NCBI GenBank assembly: GCA_017503105.1
Contig: JAFVTS010000011.1
Span: 84,983-148,982, forward strand
Source of the DNA: Clostridia bacterium
Lineage (GTDB): Bacteria; Bacillota; Clostridia; Oscillospirales; CAG-272
Direction: 5' to 3'
Length of the DNA: 64,000 nt
The position numbers and the translations under genes were made by a program. Of this stretch, positions 18,451 through 26,840 are shown piece by piece; position 1 is the first letter of the stretch; every line of letters begins with the position of its first letter. Below the pieces are notes generated by a model, which did not search any database, was not told where the DNA came from, and saw only the letters and a list, made by a program, of their open reading frames with translations.

Positions 18451-19561
18451 AAATCACCAAACAAAAAACGGTGAGTATCGCCAAGAAGGCGAAATTGAAC
18501 GCCGAGAATTTAAGCAGATAAGAGCCCGATTTCCCGGGGTTGTGCATTGCGTACGAGCGGAAGGTTATAAGGCTCGCCAACGAGGCGATTATCGTTCCCG
18601 TGCCGCCGACGTTGACGCCGAGGAGCAGCTCGCGGTAGTTCTCCGTAAACTGCGAGAGAAGTATAGCGGAGGGAACGTTGCTTATGAATTGGCAGGAAAG
18701 GGCGGAGAAGACGAGCGTGTTCTTGTCAAGAAGCCACGAGAAAAAGTCGCGCACAGCCTCTATTCTTGCCATATTCCCCGAGAAGATGAAGAAGAAAACA
18801 AAGGTAAGGAGCAGACCGTAGTCCACGTTTAAAAGCGCGCGTCTGTCAATGAAGAGCAGCACTATCGGAATGACGGCAAGCCCGATCCAGAAGGGAATAA
18901 CTCTGAAAACTATTACGATAGAGAGCGCGAAGAGCGCAAGGTATACCGCCACCCGTCCCCACGGTGTGTTGTAGTCGTCACCCTCAAGGGAAAGCGGCTC
19001 GGGCTTTACGAAAATTATGCAACAGAGCGTGATGAGCCCGACGGAGAGGAGAAACGGCGGAAGCATTATTCCCATAAACTCAAGGTCGGGAATATTGAAT
19101 TTTGAATAAAGGTAGAGGTTTTGCGGATTTCCGAACGGAGTCAGCATACCGCCGAGGTTTGCCGCTATGTTCTGCATAATAAAAGTGAACGCCATATATT
19201 TTTCCTTGCCCGTCGTGTGAAGGACGAAGAATCCGAGCGGCAGGAAAGTTAAAAGCGCCATATCGTTGGCAAGAAGCATCGAGCCCAAAAACGTTATGTA
19301 AACTATGCCGATAACGCTCATACGCGCGGTCTTGAAGCCCTTGACTATCTTTCTTGCAAGGGTGTAGAAGAAGCGCACGTTTCTTAAAGCGCAAACGACC
19401 GCAAGAGTGCAGAAAAGGCAGGTGAGCGTCTTGAAATCAAAGTATCCTATATATTCTCCGTCGGGAGGCACGATAAAGGCGGTCGCGAGCGCGAGCACGA
19501 AGGCTATGCACGTCACGGCGTTGTTTTTTATTACCGCCCTCAAAAATTGCAGTTTCGTCAT
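18449..19561 (-). CDS. ArsB/NhaD/SLC13-type anion permease
   Basis: This is a 370-residue membrane protein with about ten hydrophobic helices. The family re-entrant motif is seen as N-L-G-G-M-L-T-P-F-G-N-P-Q-N-L-Y, with a second half motif S-N-V-P-S-A-I-L-L and G-V-N-V-G-G-T-G-T-I. These mark the ion transporter superfamily that includes ArsB, NhaD and CitMHS carriers. The substrate (arsenite, dicarboxylate or Na+/H+) is not clear, and no ars genes are near. It is monocistronic from the promoter at 19597-19624. Confidence 0.75.
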   Translation of the reverse strand: MTKLQFLRAVIKNNAVTCIAFVLALATAFIVPPDGEYIGYFDFKTLTCLFCTLAVVCALRNVRFFYTLARKIVKGFKTARMSVIGIVYITFLGSMLLANDMALLTFLPLGFFVLHTTGKEKYMAFTFIMQNIAANLGGMLTPFGNPQNLYLYSKFNIPDLEFMGIMLPPFLLSVGLITLCCIIFVKPEPLSLEGDDYNTPWGRVAVYLALFALSIVIVFRVIPFWIGLAVIPIVLLFIDRRALLNVDYGLLLTFVFFFIFSGNMARIEAVRDFFSWLLDKNTLVFSALSCQFISNVPSAILLSQFTENYRELLLGVNVGGTGTIIASLASLITFRSYAMHNPGKSGSYLLKFSAFNFAFLAILTVFCLVI

Positions 19562-19596
19562 TGAATGCTCCTGTGATTTACGAGTATGTCAAAATA

Positions 19597-19624
19597 ATTA
19601 TACACCTTTTTTCGGAAAAATCAA
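19597..19624 (-). promoter_or_regulatory. Promoter of the anion permease gene
   Basis: On the minus strand TTGATT (19624-19619) and TATAAT (19602-19597) are 16 bases apart. The remainder up to 19760 (about 140 bases) shows no gene. Confidence 0.65.
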
Positions 19625-19760
19625 GATAAGAATACAAAAAACACGCGGGAAAGGCGCGACGTTCTTAACGAAGAAATCACACCGAAGCGATGCCTTGGGC
19701 GGAAACGATCAGGCGCTTGTTTAAGAAAAATTCGGAGAAGTATAGGGAAAAATTCGCCTC

Positions 19761-20585
19761 TCAAAACCTTGTGTGTTTGACTTCGCTGCGGCTGCTCTCT
19801 TTCACGAGCTTGGCGAACTTCAAGGGCGTGATCCCCTTTACCTTTTTGAAGACTGCCGAGAAATAGTTGCTGTCGTTGAAACCGCATCTCGCCGCAACCT
19901 CGGTTATAGAAACGTCCTCCGTGCGAAGTATCTGTTCGGCGTTCATAATACGGACGAAGGTGATATACTCTTTGATGCCCACGCCTGCGACCGATTTGAA
20001 TTTGCGCGAAAGGTGGCTCTCGCTGATTGAGAATTTGCGACCGAGCTTGTCAAGAGCAAGCTCCTCGCCGTAATGGCGGTTGATGTATTCGGATATCTCG
20101 TGAACCACCTTGTCAGACTCGCTTATCTTTACCACGGCCTCCGTGCTATAATGATAAATGAAGGAAACAAGCTCGAGTATGTGTATCTTGACGGTAGCCA
20201 TACCGACGGGATTCTCTCTGTCGTAGTGACGCCCGATGGCGTGAAGTATTCGCTCAAACTCCTCGCGTCTGTTATCGGGAATGTGAACCAGACGGTGAGA
20301 CAAAAGATGCTCAAGGAGGCAGGCGGTCTGCTCGTCGAAGAGATCGTCGTTGAATGACAGGAGAAAACGCTCGTTGTGCATACATTCCTCGCTATCGGTG
20401 GTATGAAAGGTGTCTTTGGGAATTATCACCACGTCGCCCTTGACCACGTTGAATATCTCGTCGCCCACGACGTACTTCGTCGTTCCGTTGACGAGATAAT
20501 ATATTTCGTGATTGCGGTGCTTGTGCATTCGAACTATCTTTCTGTGCTTGTTCACCTTATCGTATGAAAAGAATATGTATGCCAT
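19761..20585 (-). CDS. AraC-family transcriptional regulator with cupin sensor
   Basis: This is a 274-residue protein. The N-terminal half is a cupin-type ligand-binding domain (H-K-H-R-N-H-E-I-Y-Y-L-V-N-G ... G-D-V-V-I-I-P). The C-terminal half has two helix-turn-helix units: L-D-K-L-G-R-K-F-S-I-S-E-S-H-L-S-R-K-F-K and I-T-E-V-A-A-R-C-G-F-N-D-S-N-Y-F-S-A-V-F-K-K, followed by the family G-x-T-P-L-K-F. It is divergent from the GH4 glycosidase gene, whose promoter has a good -10 but poor -35 box. It is therefore probably the sugar-responsive activator of that gene. Confidence 0.88.
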   Translation of the reverse strand: MAYIFFSYDKVNKHRKIVRMHKHRNHEIYYLVNGTTKYVVGDEIFNVVKGDVVIIPKDTFHTTDSEECMHNERFLLSFNDDLFDEQTACLLEHLLSHRLVHIPDNRREEFERILHAIGRHYDRENPVGMATVKIHILELVSFIYHYSTEAVVKISESDKVVHEISEYINRHYGEELALDKLGRKFSISESHLSRKFKSVAGVGIKEYITFVRIMNAEQILRTEDVSITEVAARCGFNDSNYFSAVFKKVKGITPLKFAKLVKESSRSEVKHTRF

Positions 20586-20614
20586 AGTTTTTCCTTCGTT
20601 TCTTTTTTGCTATT

Positions 20615-20643
20615 ATCATATCACAAGCAGCGGAAAAAATCAA
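20615..20643 (-). promoter_or_regulatory. Promoter of the AraC regulator gene
   Basis: On the minus strand TTGATT (20643-20638) and TATGAT (20620-20615) are separated by 17 bases. Confidence 0.65.
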
Positions 20644-20685
20644 GCAATTTTTTCGTGTTTTTAGTCATATAAGGCAATTTATTCA

Positions 20686-20714
20686 AGGAAAAAGATAAAA
20701 AAACGTTATATAAT
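20686..20714 (+). promoter_or_regulatory. Activator-type promoter of the GH4 gene
   Basis: TATAAT (20709-20714) is consensus, but at the -35 position (20686-20691) the sequence is AGGAAA. A weak -35 beside a divergent AraC gene fits activator dependence. The candidate operator zone is 20644-20686. Confidence 0.5.
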
Positions 20715-20749
20715 GTACTTGTAAACTAAATTGTTGGAGGTATACAAAA

Positions 20750-22168
20750 ATGAAGTACGTTGATAAGAAAGTAAAGGACATCAAGATCGCCTACGTTGGC
20801 GGCGGCTCGCGCGGATGGGCGTGGGGACTTATGAGCGATCTCGTATCCTGCGACGACATAAGCGGTGACGTTTATCTCTACGACATCGATTACGAGGCTG
20901 CGCAGGCAAACGAAATTATCGGTAACAAGTACAATTCGGTAGAGGGCGCTAAGAGCGTGTGGAACTATCACGCGGTAAAAACCGCAAAGGAAGCTATGGT
21001 GGGAGCCGATTTCGTAATCATCTCCATTCTTCCCGGCACCTTTGACGAGATGGGCTCGGACGTCCACGCGCCCGAAAAGTACGGCATCTATCAGTCGGTA
21101 GGCGACACCACGGGCCCCGGCGGCATCATCAGAGCTATGCGCACCATTCCTATGTTCGAGCAGATCGCAGGCTACATAAAGGAATATTGCCCCAACGCCT
21201 GGGTAATTAACTACACGAACCCTATGACGCTCTGCGTCAAAACTCTCTACAGAGTGTTCCCCGAGATCAAGGCGTTCGGCTGCTGCCACGAGGTGTTTGG
21301 CACTCAAAGGCTCCTGAAGTCGGTAGTCAAAGAATACTTCGGCGTTGATGCAAAGAGAAGCGAGATCAAGGTAAATCCCGTTTCGGTCAATCACTTCACC
21401 TGGCTCACCGAGGCGAAGTTCAGAGACGTTGACCTCTTCCCTTACTACAAGAAGTTCTGCGAGAAGTATGCTGAATCGGGCTACGTTACCGAGGAGCACC
21501 AACAAAAGAAAGCCGCCAGCGTCACGACGCCCTGGTTCTTCACCTCCGAGAAGGTCAAGATGGAGCTTTTCCTCCGCTTTGGCGTGATTGCGGCGGCAGG
21601 TGACAGACATCTGGCAGAGTTCTGCCCGGGCAAGTGGTATCTCGAATCTCCCGAGCAGGTTGAAGCTATGGGCTTCGCTCTCACACCTATATCTTATAGA
21701 TATAGAAACCTCGCAAACAGACTTGCAAAGAGCGAGCGCCTGAAGAGCGGCGAGGAGAAACTCGAAATATCGGTTACCGGTGAGGAGGGCACTCATCAGA
21801 TGAGAGCGCTTCTCGGTCTTTGCGATCTCGTTACGAACGTAAACATCCCCAACCGCGGACAGATACCCAATCTCCCGCTCGGAGCCGTAGTTGAGACCAA
21901 CGCCGTATTCAGATCGGGCTCGCTTACTCCCGTGTTTGCAGGTCCCGTTCCCGCAAGCATTCATCCCCTCGTATCGAGAGTTTCCGCTCAGCAGGAAAAC
22001 ATTTCCGCAGCTATCGCAGAGCGCGATCTTGAAAAGATCTTCGCTTGTTTCGTAAACGATCCTCTCGTCACGTGCTCTATATCCGACGCACGCAAGCTCT
22101 TTATTGAGATGTGTGAGAATACAAAGAAATATCTTGACTCTTACGATCTTGACAGCCTGAAGGGATAA
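20750..22168 (+). CDS. GH4-family NAD-dependent glycosidase (alpha-galacturonidase/galactosidase-like)
   Basis: The 472-residue product starts with the NAD-binding G-G-G-S-R-G-W-A motif near residue 18. I-N-Y-T-N-P-M marks the sugar-phosphate/sugar site. Around residue 180 lies F-G-C-C-H-E-V-F-G, the Mn2+-binding cysteine/histidine motif of family GH4. From memory, the C-H-E-V form is linked to LplD-like alpha-galacturonidases and the C-N-x-P form to phospho-glycosidases, so a uronide or galactoside is the likelier substrate. GH4 enzymes work by redox chemistry at C3. A GGAGG site precedes the ATG. The divergent AraC gene probably controls it. Confidence 0.82.
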   Translation: MKYVDKKVKDIKIAYVGGGSRGWAWGLMSDLVSCDDISGDVYLYDIDYEAAQANEIIGNKYNSVEGAKSVWNYHAVKTAKEAMVGADFVIISILPGTFDEMGSDVHAPEKYGIYQSVGDTTGPGGIIRAMRTIPMFEQIAGYIKEYCPNAWVINYTNPMTLCVKTLYRVFPEIKAFGCCHEVFGTQRLLKSVVKEYFGVDAKRSEIKVNPVSVNHFTWLTEAKFRDVDLFPYYKKFCEKYAESGYVTEEHQQKKAASVTTPWFFTSEKVKMELFLRFGVIAAAGDRHLAEFCPGKWYLESPEQVEAMGFALTPISYRYRNLANRLAKSERLKSGEEKLEISVTGEEGTHQMRALLGLCDLVTNVNIPNRGQIPNLPLGAVVETNAVFRSGSLTPVFAGPVPASIHPLVSRVSAQQENISAAIAERDLEKIFACFVNDPLVTCSISDARKLFIEMCENTKKYLDSYDLDSLKG

Positions 22169-22319
22169 AAGGTGTTCGTAAAGAGAACGAAAAACGCATC
22201 GGTTTGACGGTGACGGATGAAAGGACAAAGCCTTCTGCTCTTTGGCTGCCGCAACGCAAATATTGATGAGCTAAGGCGTAAAATGCCCGTCGCGTTCAAA
22301 GATAACCGAATAAAAAACA

Positions 22320-22350
22320 GACGGAGACACTGTATCACAGTGTCTCCGTC
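22320..22350. terminator. Bidirectional terminator between GH4 and murQ
   Basis: A perfect 13-bp stem GACGGAGACACTG/CAGTGTCTCCGTC (22320-22350) is flanked on the minus strand by TGTTTTTTA and on the plus strand by TTTG. A hairpin of the same family occurs at 47362-47394. The stretch 22169-22319 shows no gene. Confidence 0.8.
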
Positions 22351-22429
22351 TTTGCGTTGAATGAATTCAACCGATTTTAAGGCTTAAAACCTATGGTTTT
22401 ATTCGTTTCGTTTTAGTTTTTTATTACAG

Positions 22430-23239
22430 TTATTTTCCGTATGCTTCAAACGCTCGCCTTAAGACGAAGTCGTTTTCCACGAGCAATTTTTCGGCGGCTT
22501 CGGCGTCAAGACCGAGCACGTCCGTGACTATTCCTATCATTCTTTTTCTGAGCTTGATGTTCGTCGGACGCAGGTTTATCATAAGGTTTTCATATACGTG
22601 ACCGAGCTTGATCATCACCGCCGTCGAGATCATATTGAGTATCATCTTGTGCGCAGAGCCCGCCTTCATTCTCGTGGAGCCCGTGACAGCCTCCGCTCCC
22701 GTGTCGGGATGGATGGCGAGGTCTGCCGCCGCTTCAAGAGGCGTGTCGGTGTTGGAGGTCAGAGAGATCTTGAGCGCTCCGACCCTCGTCGCCTCGGAAA
22801 ATGCTCCGAGCACGTATGCGGCACCGCCCGCAGCGGAGATTCCGACAACGGAGTCTTTTTCGGTGAGCCCGTAAGCCGCAATATCGGAAACGCCCGCGTC
22901 AAAGCTGTCCTCAGCGCCCTCTGCCGCCGTTCTTATCGCCTTGTCGCCGCCCGCGATTATTCCAACGACAAGACCGTGGGGCACGCCGTAGGTCGGCGGA
23001 CATTCGGAGGCGTCAACGACGCCGAGCCTTCCCGACGTGCCGCATCCGACGTAGAAGAGTCTTCCGCCCTCCTTCATTCTTTCGTAAATAGCGTCGACCG
23101 CGCGAGTTATTCTGTCAAGCTCGGGGGTGATGGATTCTGCGGCTATTATGTTCTCCCTCTGTATAGCCGCTATCATCTCGCCCGTAGTCATCTTGTCTAT
23201 GTGCGTGGTGTTTTCGTTTCTCATTTCCGTTTTTAACAT
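22430..23239 (-). CDS. murQ: N-acetylmuramic acid 6-phosphate etherase
   Basis: The 269-residue product carries the SIS-domain signature G-C-G-T-S-G-R-L-G-V-V-D-A-S-E-C-P-P-T and later T-G-S-T-R-M-K-A-G-S-A-H-K, both diagnostic of MurQ. The enzyme cleaves the lactyl ether of MurNAc-6-P to give GlcNAc-6-P and lactate in peptidoglycan recycling. The N-terminus is complete (AAGGAG upstream). The C-terminus is about 30 residues shorter than usual, lacking one helical segment. It starts two bases after the HTH-kinase gene, which supplies its substrate. Confidence 0.93.
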   Translation of the reverse strand: MLKTEMRNENTTHIDKMTTGEMIAAIQRENIIAAESITPELDRITRAVDAIYERMKEGGRLFYVGCGTSGRLGVVDASECPPTYGVPHGLVVGIIAGGDKAIRTAAEGAEDSFDAGVSDIAAYGLTEKDSVVGISAAGGAAYVLGAFSEATRVGALKISLTSNTDTPLEAAADLAIHPDTGAEAVTGSTRMKAGSAHKMILNMISTAVMIKLGHVYENLMINLRPTNIKLRKRMIGIVTDVLGLDAEAAEKLLVENDFVLRRAFEAYGK

Positions 23240-23241
23240 CT

Positions 23242-24354
23242 TTATATCTCCTTTATGTTTTCTGCTCCCGCAAGCATCAGAGCACCGTATATCGGTGCAC
23301 CCGTGTTTGCGCTTATATCGTATTTATCCGCGTCCTTCAAATGCTTTTTGATAAGAGGCAGCAATAGCCTGAATTCCTTGACGAGTCCGCCGACGAGCAC
23401 CGCGCGCACTCTTCCGTCCGCGCTCCTCGGAGCATTTTCTATGAGCCTTGCTATCGCCCGCATATTCTCGTCGATTATACGCGTCGCAACAGCGTCCCCT
23501 TCCTTAAAAGCCGAAAAAACGATAGGCGCGAAGGATGCCGTTGTCCGTTTTCCGCCCTTGTAAAGCGTACCGAGCGAGTCTATCAGCTTCTCTGCGCCGA
23601 GCGACTCCCGCAGTTTTTCTAAAAGAACCGTTTGCTCGCCGCGTCCCTCTTCAAAATTCAAAGCGGCGATAAGGGCGTCGCGCCCGATGGCAAAGCCCGA
23701 GCCTCCGTCGTCAAAGAGGTAACCGTATCCGCCGTTTCTTACGAGCTTTCCGTTATGGCGGCTGAACGCTATCGAGCCCGTTCCCATAATCACCGCCGTG
23801 CCCTCGCCCCTGCCGAGCGCAAGAGCGACAGCGTTTTCGGCGTCGCTGCCGTTTTCGGCGGAAGCAAAGCCGTAATTTTCAAGAAACGTTCGTATGCGAG
23901 CCTTGTAATCGCCCGTTATTCCTCCCGAGATGCCCGCAAAAACGGAGATCTTTGAGTACGGAATGCTCGCGCACACCGTTTTGATGCCGTCGGCAAGCAC
24001 CTCGAAGGTGCGCTCAATGCCGATATCGACGGGATTCGAGCCGACGAGGGTGGTTTTGTAAAGCACGCTGCCGTCGGAATCCGCTAAGGCAAACGTCGTT
24101 TTCGTTCCGCCGCCGTCAATTCCGAGGTAGTATCTTTGATCGCTGTTCTCGGAGAGCAGGGAATCTATGCTTGTCCCCAGCTTTTTCGCAAGAATGGGCA
24201 ACACCGCGCTCGGAGCTATGACCGCGCCGCTTTCCCATTTGCTGACCGATTTTTCGGAATAGCCGATGAGCTCGGCAAGCTCCTTTTGCGTGTATCCGAG
24301 CTCTCTCCGACGCTCTTTCAGATTTTTCGCGAAAGCTTCGCTCTGAAGATTCAT
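23242..24354 (-). CDS. XRE helix-turn-helix fused to BadF/GlcNAc-kinase domain (MurK/NagK-like)
   Basis: This is a 370-residue fusion. Residues 1-70 are an XRE DNA-binding domain (L-G-Y-T-Q-K-E-L-A-E-L-I-G-Y-S-E-K-S-V-S-K-W-E). From about 73 an ASKHA sugar kinase of the BadF/N-acetylglucosamine kinase type follows: Y-L-G-I-D-G-G-G-T-K-T-T phosphate-1, I-M-G-T-G-S-I-A-F and Y-L-F-D-D-G-G-S-G-F-A-I-G. Next to murQ it most likely phosphorylates MurNAc/GlcNAc. The fused DNA-binding domain suggests the enzyme also acts as repressor of its own operon. The fusion frame is open with no stop, so it is not an assembly artefact of two ORFs. Confidence 0.85.
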   Translation of the reverse strand: MNLQSEAFAKNLKERRRELGYTQKELAELIGYSEKSVSKWESGAVIAPSAVLPILAKKLGTSIDSLLSENSDQRYYLGIDGGGTKTTFALADSDGSVLYKTTLVGSNPVDIGIERTFEVLADGIKTVCASIPYSKISVFAGISGGITGDYKARIRTFLENYGFASAENGSDAENAVALALGRGEGTAVIMGTGSIAFSRHNGKLVRNGGYGYLFDDGGSGFAIGRDALIAALNFEEGRGEQTVLLEKLRESLGAEKLIDSLGTLYKGGKRTTASFAPIVFSAFKEGDAVATRIIDENMRAIARLIENAPRSADGRVRAVLVGGLVKEFRLLLPLIKKHLKDADKYDISANTGAPIYGALMLAGAENIKEI

Positions 24355-24441
24355 ATTTTGCGTCCTCTCTTTTTTGTTCTTTTGTCTACATTATATACCA
24401 TTTTTTTTGAAAAATCTACCCCTAAGCGCGAGAATTTAAAA

Positions 24442-24470
24442 AATAAACTCCACAAATCGTAGAGTTTATT
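24442..24470. terminator. Terminator after the three-small-gene cluster
   Basis: The stem AATAAACTC/GAGTTTATT (24442-24470) has T-rich flanks on both strands and lies between the kinase gene and the cluster. A -10-like TATAAT for the kinase gene lies at 24395-24390 (minus) without a clear -35. Confidence 0.65.
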
Positions 24471-24517
24471 TTTGTTCTTGCAATATTTTTTACCGTGTGA
24501 TAAAATATTTATGTAAC

Positions 24518-24883
24518 TTAAATGAATAGCAATATCAGAAGCATAACGGCGCACTCTCTGTCGCCTTCTTTTGAGAAGAAGAGCAGTGCCGCTGCGGCAA
24601 TTATAAGGATCTCTTCGGTTCCTATGCCCGAGATGAACGATTTTATACCGCCGCCCGAAAACAGTCTTGTAATAGGACTTTCGCCACGGAAAAGCGAGGA
24701 GAAAACGCTCACGCTTTCGGTATTTTCGTTATCGCTTTGCGACTCTTCCGTCATCACGCTCGCCACCGCATCCCGCCCGTTTTCCTCTCGCTCACACGCC
24801 TCCTCGGCAAGAGCGGTGCCCGAGTAATTCTCGGGAGGCGTCGGCTGGACGTCCGTGTCCCTGAAATAACTTCTTGAATACAT
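24518..24883 (-). CDS. Small protein with C-terminal membrane segment, unknown function
   Basis: This 121-residue protein begins with a Tyr/Pro-rich segment (M-Y-S-R-S-Y-F-R-D ... P-P-E-N-Y-S-G-T-A). A long Glu/Ser-rich acidic linker and a hydrophobic C-terminal region follow (I-L-I-I-A-A-A-A-L-L-F-F, then A-V-M-L-L-I-L-L-F-I), probably one hairpin or two membrane helices. It is the third gene of a tight cluster of small genes (16-base gap). I recall similar P-P-E-N-Y-x-G proteins in gut Clostridia without assigned function. No function is claimed. Confidence 0.6.
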   Translation of the reverse strand: MYSRSYFRDTDVQPTPPENYSGTALAEEACEREENGRDAVASVMTEESQSDNENTESVSVFSSLFRGESPITRLFSGGGIKSFISGIGTEEILIIAAAALLFFSKEGDRECAVMLLILLFI

Positions 24884-24899
24884 AAGAGCCTCCCTTTTT

Positions 24900-25226
24900 T
24901 TACTTTTTCGCCTTCATCATATCAAATATCTCACCGAAGGTAAGCATAGAGTCTATCGCGCGAGCCCTTTTGTCCGAAAGGTAAGGTTTCAGCGCGCAGA
25001 GCAGGCGGCTTCGCCTCTCGTCTCCGCTCGGCTGTGCCTGAACGGGTTCTGCTCGCGGTGCTTTCTCCTCGGGCGCTTCCGCGCTCACGTCTATCTCGTC
25101 CTTTTTCTCCTCGGGCGTCTGATCGCCTCCCGCAAGGCGGGAGATCTGTTCTATAAGCTCGGGGTGCTCCATTATAGCGCTTACAAGACCTGCAAGGTCG
25201 GTCCTTCCGTCTGTCGCGGTACTCAT
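24900..25226 (-). CDS. Small acidic protein of the three-gene cluster, unknown function
   Basis: This is a 108-residue soluble protein. An N-terminal helix pair (L-A-G-L-V-S-A-I-M-E-H-P-E-L-I-E-Q-I) is separated by a Pro/Glu-rich disordered linker from a C-terminal helical segment (R-R-S-R-L-L-C-A-L-K-P-Y-L-S-D-K-R-A-R-A-I-D-S-M). The R-x-x-L-L-x-A-L-K-P-Y-L motif looks like a protein-interaction module. The start codon lies one base after the previous gene's stop, indicating translational coupling. The family is not recognised. Confidence 0.6.
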   Translation of the reverse strand: MSTATDGRTDLAGLVSAIMEHPELIEQISRLAGGDQTPEEKKDEIDVSAEAPEEKAPRAEPVQAQPSGDERRSRLLCALKPYLSDKRARAIDSMLTFGEIFDMMKAKK

Positions 25227-25227
25227 A

Positions 25228-25452
25228 TCACTTCACACCCTTTCTGTAATCGTTCAGTATCTTTGCCGCTCTGGCAAGGTCCATAGCGCCCCCGCCCGAC
25301 ACCGCCGAGCGCATCTTATCCATTTCTGCCTTTGGAGGCGGTGCTTTCGGAAGCTCGAAGCCTTTTTCCGAAGCCATTCTGACTACGTCTGCCCAAAGCT
25401 CCTCGTCGTTCTTTTCCAAGAGTTTTGCAAGCTTTTCCTTATCTACTCTCAT
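25228..25452 (-). CDS. First small protein of the three-gene cluster, unknown function
   Basis: The start is set at 25452 (M-R-V-D-K-E), preceded by GGAGAGGGG, giving 74 residues. A longer frame from 25494 lacks a ribosome site. The protein is helical and charged (K-L-L-E-K-N-D-E-E-L-W-A-D-V-V-R-M-A-S-E-K-G) with a Pro-rich middle and a C-terminal L-A-R-A-A-K-I-L-N-D-Y-R-K-G. It is probably cytoplasmic. Together with the next two genes it forms a compact operon that ends at the hairpin 24442-24470. Confidence 0.6.
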   Translation of the reverse strand: MRVDKEKLAKLLEKNDEELWADVVRMASEKGFELPKAPPPKAEMDKMRSAVSGGGAMDLARAAKILNDYRKGVK

Positions 25453-25587
25453 AAAATACCCCTCTCCGCACTTCCGTTTTTCGGGGAAGCGCAATAAGCA
25501 TTTCGCACGGCAAAAAGCGCGGTGCGATCATCCGATTACAGTATATGCGGCATCGGAATTTGCCGTTACATCAAGGAGATTTTTAAA

Positions 25588-26082
25588 ATGAAATGTATCG
25601 TTATATCCGATTCTCACCGCTCCGAGGAGAATATAAGCCGCGCCCTATCGAAAAATCCCGATGCCGATATGGTCTTTTTCCTCGGTGACGGGATAGGCGG
25701 CGTAGAGAAACACGTGGAGCGGCGCGATAAGCAGTGGGTATGCGTGCTCGGCAACTGCGACAGACCCACCGTTATTGACGGCTCTTTCGTGAAAAAGGTG
25801 GAGTGCGTCAGCTTCTTCGGTAAAAAAATAGTTCTGACTCACGGCGACCTGTACGGCGCTAAGTACGGCTCGGGCGGACTTCTCGCTCTTGCGAAGGAGC
25901 AGGGCGCAGCCGCCGTTCTTTACGGTCACACCCACGTGGCAAAAGAGGAATATTTCCCCGAGCTCGGAGTCACACTCTTTAATCCAGGGAGCCTTGAGGC
26001 GGGGTGGGGCGCGCAGCCGTCCTTCGGACTTCTCACCGTATCGGAGCAGGGAGAGCTTCTGTTTTCTCACGGAACTCTTTGA
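25588..26082 (+). CDS. YfcE/MJ0936-type metallophosphoesterase
   Basis: The ATG at 25588 is preceded by AAGGAG and gives 164 residues. The calcineurin-like motifs are complete and in order: S-D-S-H, G-D-G-I-G-G, G-N-C-D, T-H-G-D and G-H-T-H. This small single-domain type (YfcE, MJ0936, YsnB) hydrolyses phosphodiesters in the cytoplasm using two metal ions. The physiological substrate is unknown. The upstream stretch 25453-25587 separates it from the divergent small-gene cluster. Confidence 0.9.
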   Translation: MKCIVISDSHRSEENISRALSKNPDADMVFFLGDGIGGVEKHVERRDKQWVCVLGNCDRPTVIDGSFVKKVECVSFFGKKIVLTHGDLYGAKYGSGGLLALAKEQGAAAVLYGHTHVAKEEYFPELGVTLFNPGSLEAGWGAQPSFGLLTVSEQGELLFSHGTL

Positions 26083-26151
26083 CAGAGGTCTTTTCGCGCG
26101 GCGGTGCTGTAAAAAAAAGAAGCGATTTTGAATTTTCGTATCCTACAAACC

Positions 26152-26180
26152 TTGAAATATTCATAAATTTGTGATAAAAT
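26152..26180 (+). promoter_or_regulatory. Promoter of the regulator/ABC exporter operon
   Basis: TTGAAA (26152-26157) and an extended -10 TGATAAAAT (TAAAAT 26175-26180) are 17 bases apart, before an AAAGGA site and a GTG start. Confidence 0.65.
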
Positions 26181-26218
26181 ATAATATTATGCTATAAAAC
26201 TTAAGAAAGGAAACGCGA

Positions 26219-26818
26219 GTGGAGGATATAAGAGCGGCTATTGCCGAGAATATAACGGAGCTGCGCCAGGGCGCAAAGCTCACACAGAGCAATCTTGCCG
26301 ACGTTTTGAATTATTCCGATAAAGCGGTCTCAAAGTGGGAGCGGGCGGAGGCTGTGCCCGATATTACCGTCTTGAAGCAGATCGCCGATTATTTCGACGT
26401 CAGCGTCGATTACCTTCTGACGCGCAAGCACGACAAGGGTGAGCACCCGAGCAACGAGCGCGCGGAGCTGAAAAGAAAAAATCATTTTATAATATCCGCG
26501 CTTTCCGTGATGCTCGTCTGGCTTTTAACGGTGCTCGCGTTCACGATACTCTCGCTTTGCGGGCTTTCAAATCATTGGAGCGTTTTTCTGATAGCCGTAC
26601 CCGTGTCGCTCATCGTTATTCTCGTATTTAATTCGATATGGGGCGTAAGACGGATGAATTTCTTTATCATCAGTCTTCTGACGTGGTCTTTGATCGCGGC
26701 TCTTCACGTAACGATCCTCGTATACGCTAAAAGCAATCTTTGGCGCCTTTATCTCATCGGGGTCCCCGCTCAGCTGATCATAATTCTCTCGGGATTTATA
26801 AAATTCAAGAAAAAATAA
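26219..26818 (+). CDS. XRE-family regulator with four membrane segments
   Basis: The GTG at 26219 follows AAAGGA by seven bases. Residues 5-65 are an XRE helix-turn-helix (L-T-Q-S-N-L-A-D-V-L-N-Y-S-D-K-A-V-S-K-W-E). The rest contains four hydrophobic helices (starting near residues 83, 120, 143 and 172), so the DNA-binding domain is tethered to the membrane. Such membrane-bound XRE proteins may sense envelope conditions and control nearby exporters. The ABC exporter gene follows after 22 bases. The total length is 199 residues. Confidence 0.8.
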   Translation: MEDIRAAIAENITELRQGAKLTQSNLADVLNYSDKAVSKWERAEAVPDITVLKQIADYFDVSVDYLLTRKHDKGEHPSNERAELKRKNHFIISALSVMLVWLLTVLAFTILSLCGLSNHWSVFLIAVPVSLIVILVFNSIWGVRRMNFFIISLLTWSLIAALHVTILVYAKSNLWRLYLIGVPAQLIIILSGFIKFKKK

Positions 26819-26840
26819 TATTAAGGGAGGTGCGGCTTTT

